A stretch of 64,000 nucleotides of DNA from Adiantum capillus-veneris (lineage: Eukaryota > Streptophyta > Polypodiopsida > Polypodiales > Pteridaceae): positions 30,939,396-31,003,395 of the forward strand of contig CM043960.1 in assembly GCA_014529385.2 (NCBI GenBank), in the 5' to 3' direction. The position numbers and the translations under genes were made by a program. The notes below the pieces were generated by a model. The model searched no databases and had not been told where the DNA came from. It saw only the letters and a list, made by a program, of their open reading frames with translations. How positions within the stretch are numbered: the stretch's first letter is position 1; each line of letters starts with the position of its first letter. Below, in pieces: positions 11,033 through 22,030 of the stretch.

Positions 11033-14000
11033 ATGGCTTCTCCCCCTCCTCTTTCCTCCACCTCATCATTAACCCTTGTTCCCACGGCTATGGCCTTGGA
11101 CAAAACCCCCGACCTTCCTTCGGTGGATCGGGAACACTCCCCCTCCCCCTTTGCGGTTTCCCAAAACCTAAATACCCCGCCCGTTGACGTGGTCTCCTTT
11201 CCAGGCTTCGTCTCGGTGGCTAGCCTCATAAACCAGCCCTCCTCAAACCTAACGACTCCAATGCTAACCTCAACCCCCCCATTACCTCGTCTAAAAAAAC
11301 TTTATTTAGCCCGGAGGAAATTATGGGTCTCACCGCTAACCTACCAATAGAGGATCTCGACCAACTCTCTATTCCTTCTACCAACAACCGTGGCAAAGAT
11401 AACCCCTCCCTTTTTACTCATCCTGGCTTGGCTAGCTCTTCCACGCATGGCTTTACGAGTTCCTCCTACCCAAACCATGGTGGTGTATTCTCCAATCTTC
11501 CTCAAAGCGGCATCCTCACTAATCCCCCCCTTACCTTCCCCTCTTTCTTCGGCTCCTTCTCCGCTAACTCTTCAAATCTTTCTCTCTATCCACCATCCCT
11601 CACCATCCTACCCGCCATAGAGAAACCCTTGGAATTCAAAAAAATTGTATCCCTTTCTTTGGAGGAATTTAAAGCCCTCAATCTCAAGCTTAACAAAGCC
11701 AAATCCCACCTCACGCACCTTCAAAGACTTCACGCTAACCAAAAGGCCCCTCATAGTCTTTGTATGAAAACCCCTCGTCTTACCTTGGAAGACATTCATG
11801 CACAAGCGCTTTTAAGCGCTAAGCTAGAGGCACTAAACATACAATTCCAACTAGATTGCACTAAAGCATATATCCAAGCCCAAACATTACTCATAAAAAA
11901 TCTTCAAAAAAGCTTTGATGACTACGACGACATTGTGGAAGAGAGGCTTCTAGAACTCACTAAAAAACTTGCACCCATCTCCTTCCCTAGGGTGCTTTCT
12001 TCGGCTTGGGCCAACCAACTCCTTTTTTGGAACAAACTTCCCTCAATTAATTTGATGCTCTCCTACAAAATGAAATCCTTCAAACTCACTTAGCCTCTTC
12101 CTTGAGCATGGCGGCTCATAATTCTAGGAAGAGATCACAAATCTCTCTCCTAGAAGAAGTGGAATCCCTTCCTAAAGAGGAAACAATGGGTAAATTGGTA
12201 CATCACGAGGTCACCACGCAAATGAAAAAGCTCCTCTCTCCTCCTCACAAACCCTCTTTTCCCAAGCGTCCTCACCACACTACCCACCCAAAGCCTCATT
12301 CCTTCCAATCTAAACCTTCCAAACTATACGCTTCCTTGGCTAAAACTTCCCATGAGGATTTCACTCGACAACCATTTAAAAAACCCAACCCCTCCCCCCC
12401 TACTTTGTACCCTTTCCACTCCACCCCCTCTTGTAATCTCCCCATTTTAAACACTCCAAAAAATCCCTCTCCCTCCTCTAGAAACCCTTCTCCCTTACCC
12501 TCTCTTTTCCAAAATCCCAACTATCCACTCACTACTCCTTTCCCCAAACCCCCCCACTTGCCCCAAACCAAGCCTCTACATCCCAAGTTTAGCCTTCACA
12601 AAGGCTCAAAAAACTTGCAATGGAGGAGGACGAACTAGGGATAGAGCACCCTACCTCTTGAGTCCACTTGCTCTTCTCAAAACCCCCTCTTTTTCCTCAC
12701 CTTTGGACCCCTCCTGCATGTACTTCCCTCTCCTTCCCCATCCCTCCTGCTCCGGAAAAACGCGTCATAAATTTTGGCTTCCTCTTACTAACCCTCACCT
12801 CTTTAAAATTTTGGTTCTAAGCAATCTTTCTATCTTCACTCTTGAGCACAAAATTACAAACCTCTCTTCACACAATCTCTCAAGTCGTCGCCTTTCTTCC
12901 TTCAAACATAAACTCCTAGGTCTTGGGCTCAATTATATCCCTCCTTCTCCTCCACCCCCTCCGAATTCCATACTTAAAGCCTACTCAAATTTAAAAAGAA
13001 ATTTCCATCTTAGATTGTTTTTTAAGGACTCTTCCCCTCCCTGTACCCTCTCTCTATCTATTCCTAATCCTACTTGGAATCCACCTTTGCTTTCCTCCAC
13101 TCTAAACTTGGCATTCAAAAATGTGTTCACTCTCCTCAACTCTCTTCTTTCCTTTTTTCCTCCTTCCCACACCAAACCCTTTTTTATGAATGCCCTATCT
13201 TCCTTAAGAAATAACCGAAGCATTGTAATCAAACCCCCGGATAAAAACCTTGGTCCCGTTGTCCTCTCCAAAGTTTGGTATGAAAAAGAAGCCTTTCGTC
13301 ACCTCATGGGCCCCTCTACCTATTCCAAAATTTCTTCCCCTCCTCTAGCTTTTGTTGCCTCCCTCCTCACCTCTATGATTTTGAACTACCCCCTTATCCC
13401 TAACAACGAAAGAGATTTTATCCTCTCCTCTTCTCTAGTTAAGCCAAAACCTTGCCCCTTTTTTCTCCTGACCAAAATTCATAAACCATTCCTTGTAGGA
13501 CGCCCTATTTGCTCCTACAAGGGATATATTTAAGAAAATGTCTCCAAATGGCTCCGCGCACAACTCTACCCTATCCTCTTATCTAAAAACCAACACCTAA
13601 AAGATTCCCATTCCCTTATCTTGGACCTTGTATCCACCCCTTTCCTCCACATATTATCCTCTTCTCCTTTGATGTAGAGTCCCTCTATCCTAGCATCCCC
13701 ATTATAGAGGGACTCTTAGCTCTCAAAAATTCCATCCAAGATTTTTTCCCCTCACCTAAAGTGCACTTCATTTTGTCCCTAGCCTCTCTCATCCTAAATC
13801 ATTAGTATCTCTCTTTCAAAGGCGAAGTTTGGCATCAAACCAAAGGGATAGCAATGGGATCAAATTTTGCAGTGGTTTACGTGTGCCTTTTCCTTTGTTC
13901 CCTAGAAGAGGGCATGAATTTACTCGCCTCCCCTTCCCTTATTTATTTCAAAAGATTCATCGACGATGCCTTTGGAATTTGGGATGGTCCTACTTCCTGT

Positions 14001-14704
14001 TTAAGAAAGCTCCTTCAAGGTTATGGACATCCTCTCCAAGAGCATATTAAAATCTCTTCTTCCATATCCTCTCAAGAGGCTTTCATTTTGGATATCCATT
14101 TCTTCAAAGGATCCTCTTTTGCCACCTTCGATATTCTTGATTCACACTGTCATCGAAAAAGCCTCAACTCCTACAACTACATTCCTTGGCAGTCTTGGCA
14201 TCCAACACACCAAAAAATTGCTTTCATCCTTGCAGAACTCAAAAGATACATTGTCCGAGAAAGCTCTCTTGCAAGCTTCATCACTATTTGAAACCTCTTT
14301 TATACCAGGTTAGAGCTAAAGGCTATCCCCCCTCCCTTTTGGAAGCTTGCTTCCTTTTTGTATCTTATGAGGTAAGGCCATCTCTACTTCATAAAACACA
14401 TAGAACCAAGCATTCACCAAACATTGTAAAAATTCCCTTCTCTCCCCTTAACCACACTCTAAACCTCTCCCACACCATCAACAAACCCCTCGCTAAGCTT
14501 CTCAAGAGTGATCCCGAACTCACGCACCTTCCCAAACCTATTGTATGTTGGCTTAATGCTCCAAATCTTGGCACCCTCCTCTCCCTTAACCCGACCCTAC
14601 CTAACCTTACTATCCTCTCTCCACAAACTCCTCCACCCCCCTATATTTCCCCTATACCTCTTCCAAACTTTTTTTCACACAGGGCTCATTCAAATTTTGA
14701 TTGA
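11033..14704 (+). pseudogene. Penelope-type reverse transcriptase (frameshifted)
   Basis: Open pieces are 11033-11350, 11323-12093, 12102-12638, 12658-13533, 13854-14291 and 14186-14704, in shifting frames. Penelope features in order: the N-terminal LGLNYIPPSPPPP; the IVIKPPDKNLGPVVLSKVWY block; LLTKIHKP...GRPI; FDVESLYPSIPI (first catalytic Asp, near 13670); KGIAMGSNFA (13840-13870); FIDDAFGIW, the catalytic Asp pair, with Phe where Tyr is usual (about 13950); then the thumb stretch LNSYNYIPWQSWHPTHQK, matching the S-x-HP-x-H-x-K signature of this family. The final piece has the family's PIVCWLNAPNLGTLL connector and then stops, with no nuclease. A stop lies at 13803-13805. The proline/serine-rich N-terminal 500 residues are unrecognised. 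Confidence 0.85.
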
Positions 14705-15116
14705 CTAGCCTTTTTTTAAAACGTCCCTCATTAACTTTAAATAAGCCCCTAAGTGACTTGACTCCCTTCTTTTACTTCCCACCTAAAAATCTTTTCCCAC
14801 CCTTTTTTGCTTGTACCCCCTACATTTAAAGAGAAATTACTCACCTTCCAAACTAGCCTCTCCTTCCTAACTATGGTACTTTGTACAGGTTTTTGAACCA
14901 TGACTCCCTACTTATACCCCCTCCTCCCTCCCTTTTTGTTTACACCACTGATGAGCTAATATAGAAAAATGCGTTTGGTGTAGACTCTTGTGTAGTTCGT
15001 CTGTCTCCCTCCCCCCCCCCCCCCCCCCCCCTTCCCTTTCTCCCTTTTACTATCTTTTTACTATTACCCTTGTGTTGGAAACAAGTTTTGCTCACCACAA
15101 ATAATGTTTTTTTTTA
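14705..15116 (+). other. PLE 3' non-coding region
   Basis: It is pyrimidine-rich and has no coding frame. It includes the hammerhead-like motif, a run of 21 C at 15011-15031 and a run of nine T ending just before the right-hand 288-bp duplication. Confidence 0.7.
14941..14982 (+). ncRNA. Decayed hammerhead-ribozyme-like motif
   Basis: CTGATGAG at 14948-14955 is preceded by TACACCA (14941-14947) and followed at 14976-14982 by TGGTGTA, its exact complement (7-bp stem I). Between them lie CTA/TAG (stem II, ATA loop), an A-rich GAAA-like stretch at 14964-14969 and GTT just before stem I, which fits the N-U-H cleavage position. The closing base pair of stem II and the C after GAAA are missing, so it is probably inactive. 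Minimal type I hammerheads with a very short stem III are known from Penelope-like elements, and the position near the element's 3' end agrees. Confidence 0.55.
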
Positions 15117-15404
15117 ACACAATTCTTGAAGAAGTCTTGGACACTTTTTCAGATTCAACATCCAAAATGTCTTCTTACTCGACTCACTCGAAAACCGGAA
15201 CGACAATGTGCTATAAGCATATACTTTCTTTTTACAAGACTAATCATCATGGAGCCCAGGTTTACTTGGATCCTAACGAAGAGTATGCTATTCACATTGA
15301 TGACATTGGTATTGAGTTCGAAGAAGAGGTTAGGGCAAAAAAACAAGGAAAAATGTACATGGATCGAAACGGAACTCAATATGTACAAGTCAAAAATCCT
15401 GACG
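15117..15404 (+). repeat. 288-bp direct duplication, right copy
   Basis: Counterpart of 10406-10693 (about 13 differences, no gaps). Reading continues from its end directly into the rest of gag at 15405, so removing one copy together with the PLE accounts for the ancestral arrangement. Confidence 0.85.
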
Positions 15405-17400
15405 TGGTAGACAAATGGGGATTAGAAGTAAACAATATAATCCCAGATATGTCAACAAAAGAAGGAACACCAACTTTGGAATTCAAGGGATACGATCAAG
15501 TATACTTGAAGCCTTTGAAACGGCTTAGTACAGATAATCCTAGGATCGGAGTCTATTGTTGGGAAGATAGAAACATAAAAGATCTTTTGTGGACTTCTCA
15601 TGCTAGACCAGGACAATTAACGGCCATGAAGATCATCTATATCTTCAAGATCAAAGATCAGGGATCTACGGACCTACCAACATACTTGTTTAGGGATTGT
15701 TATAGCAACAACTTTGTTATGATGACTCCTAAGGAAGTAGAACAAACCAAATACTAGGGGTATTCCATACGAGAATGGATATTGGGTCAAGGACCAGAAA
15801 CCACTCCAAGAGACGAACATTGTGAGAGATCATCTGAGAGTAATGTGAAGAAACCAGAAATCCCCTCATCACATAGAAAATCGGGTGACACTAAGGCCAG
15901 TCCAGAGCTACATGAGTCACTATTTCCAATAGACTGGTTTGAAGCACTCGGAATAGGAACAACTCCGAGAAGACCTGGAATTGAACCAAATAGATGTGTC
16001 AGACCAGTTGATTTCAAAAATGGGTCAAAAAATACAGTGGATCAGGGGATCCATATGAGCACTTAGCAAGATTTAAGCAAGTGCTAATAGCAGAGTGTAT
16101 ATTCGATTTCCATACTCAATGTGAGGGGTTTGGAATGACATTAGAAGTAAAAGCTTTGACATGGTTCCAAAACATTCCATCAAGGTCGATCATGGACTTG
16201 AACACATTAGCTCAAGGATTTGTAGCTGCTTGTTCTAAAACGGGGATCAAACATAATATGGTAGCTCAAATCTACAGCTTTAAATAGAAACATGGTGAGT
16301 CTATTAGGGATTGTGCAACTCGAATGAAACAATAAATTGCCAGATGTCCAGAGATGGAGATACCTGGAGAAGAACGACTTGTATCATTGTTTCTAGAGGG
16401 ACTGCTAAACAAAGAACTTCATGCTATACTCTATAGTAAAAATCATACAACCCTAGAGGCGTGTGTGTCTGATGCTATTGACCTAGGAGACAATTGTGAG
16501 ATCTTCAATGAAGAGGATGTCCCTAAGGATAAACAAAGCGAGAAGAAAGCATCCACAAAACCAGCACAAGTGGGAATGGTTGCTGCAGCACCACTTTCAG
16601 CCATAGAAGATCTGCTAAAAAGGATGAATGACATGATGAACAATATGCAAAAAGCACCTATGAGAGGACCAGGACAGGGGATATCCCCACAAGGACAACC
16701 AATTAGGCCACAAAAATAGTGTGCAATCGAGGGGAAATGGACCAACCACGAGACCCACAAGTACTCTAGACCAAAGTATGATGGGAGTGTTCAGTACGTG
16801 CCCATGAGGCCCTAGGGACAACCCATGTATAGATATCAACCTAATATGTCTCAAGTTCAAAGACCACCAATGGGTATGGAGAGATCTCAACTTGTGTTGG
16901 GACAACAACCTCCGTATCTAGGACATAATGCGGTGCTTGTAAATTACATGCACTCGGAAGGAGTCATAGATGAACAAGCATTAGTACCTGTTACACCCTA
17001 TGCAGAGCCTAGTCCAAGTAATGATAGAGGGAGATTGATATAGTCCACATACACAACCAATGGAGGAAACCATGACTTATGCTTCACCAGAGCTCGCACC
17101 AATGTATTATGTAGCTAATCAAGGTGTCAGACCTCCCATGGGAAGACCCATGATGAAACCAAGAACAGGAAACTGTCATAACTGTGGTCCTGATGACCAT
17201 TGGAAGAACGAATGTTCAGAGCGCGACAAAAACCTAAAACCAATTGAAGCCTATTGCATACAATGTTGCAAAAGGGAGGACACTTTTTGGAAGATTGTCC
17301 TAAGAATCCTTTGAACAAGGAAAAAACTGTAGTCAACGTAGTCCAAGTGATGCCTAGTAGCTCATCAGAGAGCAAACCGATTGTTCCAATCAAGGTAATC
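15405..17400 (+). pseudogene. Gypsy-1 gag, main part: capsid-type domain and zinc knuckles
   Basis: The frame from 15104 runs to a TAG at 15755, resumes at 15758 and shifts near 16010. From about 16017 it reads KWVKKYSGSGDPYEHLARFKQ, then the Retrotrans_gag-type core (LTWFQNIPSRSIMDLNTLAQGF...) to about 16460, with in-frame stops at 16285, 16333 and 16717. A Pro/Gln-rich stretch follows, then a zinc knuckle CHNCGPDDHWKNEC at 17174-17215 (CX2CX4HX4C). A second Cys cluster (YCIQCC) is frameshifted. Gag would form the particle shell and bind element RNA. Gypsy-2 carries the same order at 32213-34600. Confidence 0.8.
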
Positions 17401-18968
17401 ACTAGAGCTTAGGCAAAGAAAAAGAAACACAATTCCTCTGATGATTTGGCGAACATGAAAGTTTCTTCTCAAAGAATCAAAAGGAGCAGAAGCAAAAGAT
17501 ATGAGATGAGAAAACAAAAACAAGGGGTTGAAAATGAAGAGAAAGAAAAAATTCTAGCCTAGGACAAGTTGAAAGAAATTGGTAGTGAATTCAAGAAAAC
17601 AACCGTGAAATCTGGAGGATCCATTCTGGTTGATAAAATTTTTGAGCCTATCAATGCTGCCTTGGAAGCCTACCAAGCAGGACTTAAAGCAGGCCAAAAC
17701 ATAGAAAACAAATGGAAAAACTATCCATCTCCAGACATGGAAGCAGCTAGGCTGGAAGCCTATCAAAACTTGGTAAGAATCACGTAAGAAATGCTGGATA
17801 AACAAAAACCCAAGCTTGAAAATATTGCAAAACCGGAAGAGATTGCGGTAGAAGAAATGAAAGCAAAATCCGATGTGGTGGCAGAACCTCACCTTGAAAC
17901 AAATGAACCAGAGCTTATAGTGCCGGACAACGAAGATGCCTTAGACGAAATTCCATTCATAGAGGAAGACTGGCCAGGACACTTATGGGAAAAGGTAAGA
18001 GAGATCAATGATGGGAGCCTAACTTTAAAGTCAGCTCCTATAGAGGAAGTCTGGTTGGATAACCTACCATATGATATGAACATGGATTTACAATCCTTGT
18101 ACGGGGATTGCGGATTGGAGGCTTTAGGAATATCTAAACCTATGACATTAAAAACATTACCTTCTTACTTGGGAGATAACGAAGATGAATCTATCATTTG
18201 CAAGACCACTCAAGTAAAAAGAGCCAAACAGACCCTAGAAGTAGACAACATTCATTCAATCATGTCTACACCTATCCAATGCACTCTTACTTTGGGAGAA
18301 CTATTGAAACTCAGGCCATACTTATGGAAAAACTTACAGAAAACCTTAGAGAAGGTGGGGATAACGGGGTTAATCTCTAAGAATCTGGGAAACTCGAAAA
18401 ATGAAACGGAACACAAAGAGATTCAATCAGTTCCTATGAACAAGGTCGGAGAATATTATGAAGGGGAAGAAGGAAACACTACCCTCCTAGTGAAATATAA
18501 TAACATTGAAACCATGGCGATACTCGATAGTGGAGCTGGCATAGCCATAGCCACTAAAGTAGTATGGGAATCCTGGGGACAGCCAGCTTAGACAAACGCG
18601 AATGAAATTGCAGTTGGCTGACGGATAGATTGAAAGACCACTAGGGCTACTAGAAAAAGTGATAGTCAACTCTTGTGGAATTGAATATCAACACACTTTT
18701 GCCATAGTAGACTTTGGGAAAAAACTCAACTATGAAATCATATTGGGAAGACCTTTCATGCGACAGGTACAACTTATCCAAGATTGCGGAAATGACTATC
18801 TGTACTTGAAGCAAGTGGGATCTATAACAAGAGTCAATCTAAAATATCACACCTATAGAGACGTCTTGAAAACACCCATCCAAGAGTTTGATCCAGTTTC
18901 TTTGGCTGAAACTAAACTCCCATCTTGGTTAAACAAAGATACTCCTATTTGGATGTGTGGAGCTTCAG
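17401..18968 (+). pseudogene. Spacer domain and protease 1 (retropepsin)
   Basis: The charged spacer (17569-18420) has a conserved LTLKSAPIEEVWLDNLP motif and leads into the protease. The active site AILDSGAG is at about 18517-18540 (D-S-G-A at 18526-18537). The C-terminal part NYEIILGRPFMRQ follows at about 18735-18775 in a second frame after a stop at 18589 and a shift. The domain is expected to cut the gag-pol polyprotein. The sequence ends at WMCGASE, where the RT deletion begins. Confidence 0.8.
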
Positions 18969-20934
18969 AAAGGCATGTGAAGAATCCTTCATGAAGCTTA
19001 AGCAAGCTCTCACCTTAGCTCCAATACTAAAAGCACCCGATTGGGATAAAGTATTCCACGTACATGTAGATGATTCAAAATTTTCTATTGGTTGCATACT
19101 AGCCCAACCAGGAGATGGGAAAATCGACTTTCCTATTTCTTATGCTAGCCGACAATTGAACATGGCAGAAAAGAATTACACCACCACTGAAAGAGAAGGA
19201 CTAGGAATGATCTATTCCGTTAAAAAGTATAGACATTACCTATTGGACAACAAGTTTGTGTTCTTTGTGGACCACCAAGCTTTGTTATATTTGGTCAACA
19301 ATCCATGCAGCACAGGAAGAATAGCGAGATGGTTCATCATTCTTCATGAATTTGATTTCACTGTGGTTGTAAAAAAAGGAACTACACACCAAAGAGAAGA
19401 TCATTTGTCAAGGATTGTTTCAGAGGAACCACCAAAAGGGGTAGATTATGATCTACCAGATACCTATTTGTTCTCCGTGGAATTGATATCTAGATGGTCG
19501 GAATTTTTTTTGTCATTGATGACAATAACTCAAGTGGATTCACCACTTTGTATCACAATTGATTTAATCGAGCAATTGACTATGTATCAATTACTTATAG
19601 CTGGGCAGCTATATAAAAGAAATCGAGACGAGATATTGCTTTTATGCATTAACCCTGAAGAAAAGGATCAATACCTAGGTCAAGCACATGTTACCATAGT
19701 AGGACTTCACTTTGTAGAAGACCAAACTATGCAACGAATCTTAAGACTTGGAGTATTTTGGCCGATTATGAGAAAAGATGTTAGATATTTTGTAAAAGAT
19801 TTCCCTCAGTGTCAAAAACAACCACCCATTCCTCATGTAACATTGTTTCAAATGTCACCTGTTCCCAAGTGGAGTAACTATCTGGCCCGGGGCAGTCACT
19901 TATCAAAAGACCCCTATATCACGTGCGTTCAAGAAGTAATTAATAATACCCCAATATACATACTATACTTACACTGTGAGCCTATTTAAAAAAACCCCCA
20001 CCCCCCTTTGTATGTATACATTTTAATACATTTTGGTGTTTTAATAATCCTCTCCGGTTAACTCACGTGATATCATACACATTCTAAAAAGTGACCGCCC
20101 CGGGCTATCTGGTTACTTACTTATCGAGCCGAACATTTCCTGAGGATATGAGTAAACGCCATCAAAGAGAAATTGAAACTGAAGCAAGAGACTATGATCT
20201 TATTGGGAACCAATTGTATCGGAGAAGTAAAGATCAACATTTGCGTCTTTGTGCAAATGAAAACGAGTATATTCCAATTATAGAACAAGCACATGGTGGA
20301 TTAGCTGGAGGTCACTTTTCTAGTGAGCCCACCGCAAGAGTAATCTTGATGGCAGGCATATGGTGGCCAACACTTTTTGCAAATGCCAAAGAATATGTTC
20401 GAAGGCGTGATGCTTGTCAACGAGCAAAAATGCCAACACGAGTAGACAACATGCCCTTAAGACCAATGATGGGGGCTAGAGCCTTCGTAAAATGGGGTAT
20501 AGATTTTGTTGGACCGATACAACCACCTGCTTATAGAACCCAAGCTCAACATATCATTGTAGCTACAGAATAGTTGACCAAATGGGCCGAGGCTAAAGTG
20601 ACTCAAAAGAATGATGCTAGAACCACTGCTGCATTCTTATATGAATATGTATTCGTAAGGTATGGACTGCCAATAGAGATTGTCAGTGATTGGCGAACTC
20701 ATTTATACAACGAGGTAATAGAATATTTTCTTAATGAGTTTATGGTTATCCAGAAAAAATCAACTCCCTATCATTCACAAGAAAACGGACAAGCTGAGCA
20801 TACGAATAAAATTCTTAGCTCAGTACTGACCAAAGTGGTTAGTTCAGGAAGGACAGACTGGGAAATGAATCTCCATGCTGCTCTATGGGCTTATCGAGTT
20901 TCATTCAAAACAGCTCTAAATGCCACCCTCTAAC
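18969..20934 (+). pseudogene. Gypsy-1 pol remnant: RNase H, duplicated H2C2 fingers, integrase core (RT deleted)
   Basis: The reading frame at 18925 jumps from the end of the protease region straight into KACEESFMKLKQALTLAPILKAPDW, the RT/RNase H connection. The RNase H has the usual ISYASRQLN, NYTTTEREGLGMIY and DHQALLYLVNN blocks (to about 19320). Two H2C2-type modules follow: LYKRNRDEILLLC...QAHVTIVGLHF...QCQK (19605-19830) and LYRRSKDQHLRLC...QAHGGLAGGHF...DACQRAK (20210-20430). The MITE at 19886 lies between them. The integrase core starts WGIDFVGP (about 20490), has IEIVSDW and NGQAEHTNK, a TAG at 20571, and loses frame near 20930. Confidence 0.85.
19886..20104. mobile_element. 219-bp MITE with 8-bp target duplication
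   Basis: Both ends are inverted repeats: CCCGGGGCAGTCACTT at the left and AAGTGACCGCCCCGGG at the right, one mismatch. Homology continues weakly inward to a shared ATATCACGTG / CACGTGATAT. Flanks are CTATCTGG at 19878-19885 and 20105-20112. Gypsy-2 has a single CTATCTAG there and no insert, confirming an insertion. It has no coding capacity. An 8-bp duplication fits hAT-type (or P-type) mobilisation, but the end sequence is not a classic hAT end. Confidence 0.93.
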
Positions 20935-21540
20935 CTTGTTTATGGCCTTGATGCCATACTGCCAATAGAATTTCTATTGCCGACATTAAGGGTAGCACAA
21001 ACTCTCGAGTGGACTGGACATGAATTGTCAGAAACACTTGAAGATTTGGAAAAGCTAGACGAGCAAAGGCTAACTGCTGTAGCTCATATCTATGCACAAA
21101 AGCGGAAACAAAAACAGTTTTTTGATTCCCACTTAATCACCAAAATCTTCAAAAAAGGGGACTTAGTTTTAGTCTATTCTCTTAAGCAACACATTCCCAA
21201 GTTTGAGAAAAAGGGAAATGGACCATTTATCATTGAAGATGTATCTCCAAGTGGATCAGTAAAATTGTCCACCTTAGATGGTGAACCAATGGCTAATTGG
21301 ATTAGCGGATATCATTTAAAGAAATACAGTTTACCACTAACCAATGAATTGCTAGAGAGAATGCATGCAGCCAAACAAAGGAAGATGAAGAGACAGCAGG
21401 TTATTGATGAAGCCCAAGAGGAAGCTAGACTTCGGGTACTCAAGCATATAGTTGCTCTCAAGAATCAACAGATATCGATTTCCATCAACACTTTGGAACT
21501 AGATGATCGACAATGGGAATTACCTAAAGACGCAGTTTCA
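20935..21540 (+). pseudogene. Integrase C-terminal part
   Basis: After a two-base loss near 20930 the frame continues FNLVYGLDAILPIEFLLPTLRV. It then runs to a small beta-rich domain, GDLVLVYSLKQHIPKFEKKGNGPFIIEDV, whose GPF motif is typical of Ty3/Gypsy integrase C-termini (21160-21330). No chromodomain is visible afterwards. A basic helix (LLERMHAAKQRKMKRQQV) leads into the second protease-like domain in the same reading frame, so the two were probably one polyprotein. Confidence 0.8.
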
Positions 21541-22030
21541 ACAGATGACGACTGGTTAGATGGAATGGATCTGCTCATCAGAGTACAACTCGACAATCAA
21601 AGCACCAATGCTTTCATAGACAGAGGAGCTAGAGTGAATGCAGTCAGTTATTCCACATACAGGAAGGCAACAAGAAGCATTGACCTCCGCAGGAATAACG
21701 ACAATCAAAGGATGCAACAAGAATCCAACTCCAACATTCGGAGTAGTCAACTTGAACGTGGTAGTACATGGATGTTCATGTCCGGATCAGTTTGTATGCT
21801 TGCGAGATGAACACATGAATGAGACGATGATTCTTGGCATTCCTTGGATGTGTACATACAAAGTAGTATCAGATTGGGATACGAATCAGCTAAAGCTATC
21901 ACTTAAAGGAGGGCAACTCATTGTTCCTATTGCACCAAGCAAAGAGGAATGGAAAAGTTGCAATCAGAAGACCATTCCCATGAAGCAAATCTTCTCCATC
22001 TCCTCGACAACCAAATGCTACAAGTAGCAT
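21541..22030 (+). pseudogene. Second retropepsin-like domain (protease 2) after integrase
   Basis: The segment DLLIRVQLDNQSTNAFIDRGARVNAVSY is followed, after a frameshift near 21680, by ITTIKGCNKNPTPTFGVVNLNVVVHG, ETMILGIPWM and a strand-rich end LKLSLKGGQLIVPI. This is the retropepsin pattern: active-site loop, flap region, then the ILG signature. Here the loop is DRGA; in Gypsy-2 it is DTGA, an intact aspartic protease signature. It is clearly different from protease 1 at 18526. It may be a second protease or a substrate-binding relic; position after integrase is unusual. Confidence 0.7.

Larger units (their letters stand above)
10694..15116 (+). mobile_element. Penelope-like retroelement (PLE), no GIY-YIG endonuclease seen
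   Basis: This 4,423-bp insertion lies in the gag of Gypsy-1 between 288-bp direct duplications. Its composition is unlike its surroundings, pyrimidine-rich on the plus strand. The coding part (11033-14704) carries Penelope-type RT motifs. A hammerhead-ribozyme-like motif at 14941-14982, a C run at 15011-15031 and a short T run at the 3' edge follow. Nothing resembling a GIY-YIG nuclease is found before, within or after the RT. This fits the endonuclease-minus Athena/Coprina-like branch known from several eukaryotes, including some plants, but branch assignment needs a tree. Confidence 0.85.

Noticed and set aside
14300..15000. C-terminal GIY-YIG endonuclease of the Penelope element
   Set aside because: All three plus-strand frames were read through to 15000; no GIY, YIG or the Arg/Glu/His pattern was seen.
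15011..15031. Run of 21 C as a telomere-related tract
   Set aside because: No telomere-type repeat (CCCTAAA or TTTAGGG) adjoins it; simple homopolymer.
21300..21540. Chromodomain after integrase
   Set aside because: The stretch is a basic helix leading to protease 2; no aromatic cage residues or chromodomain pattern.
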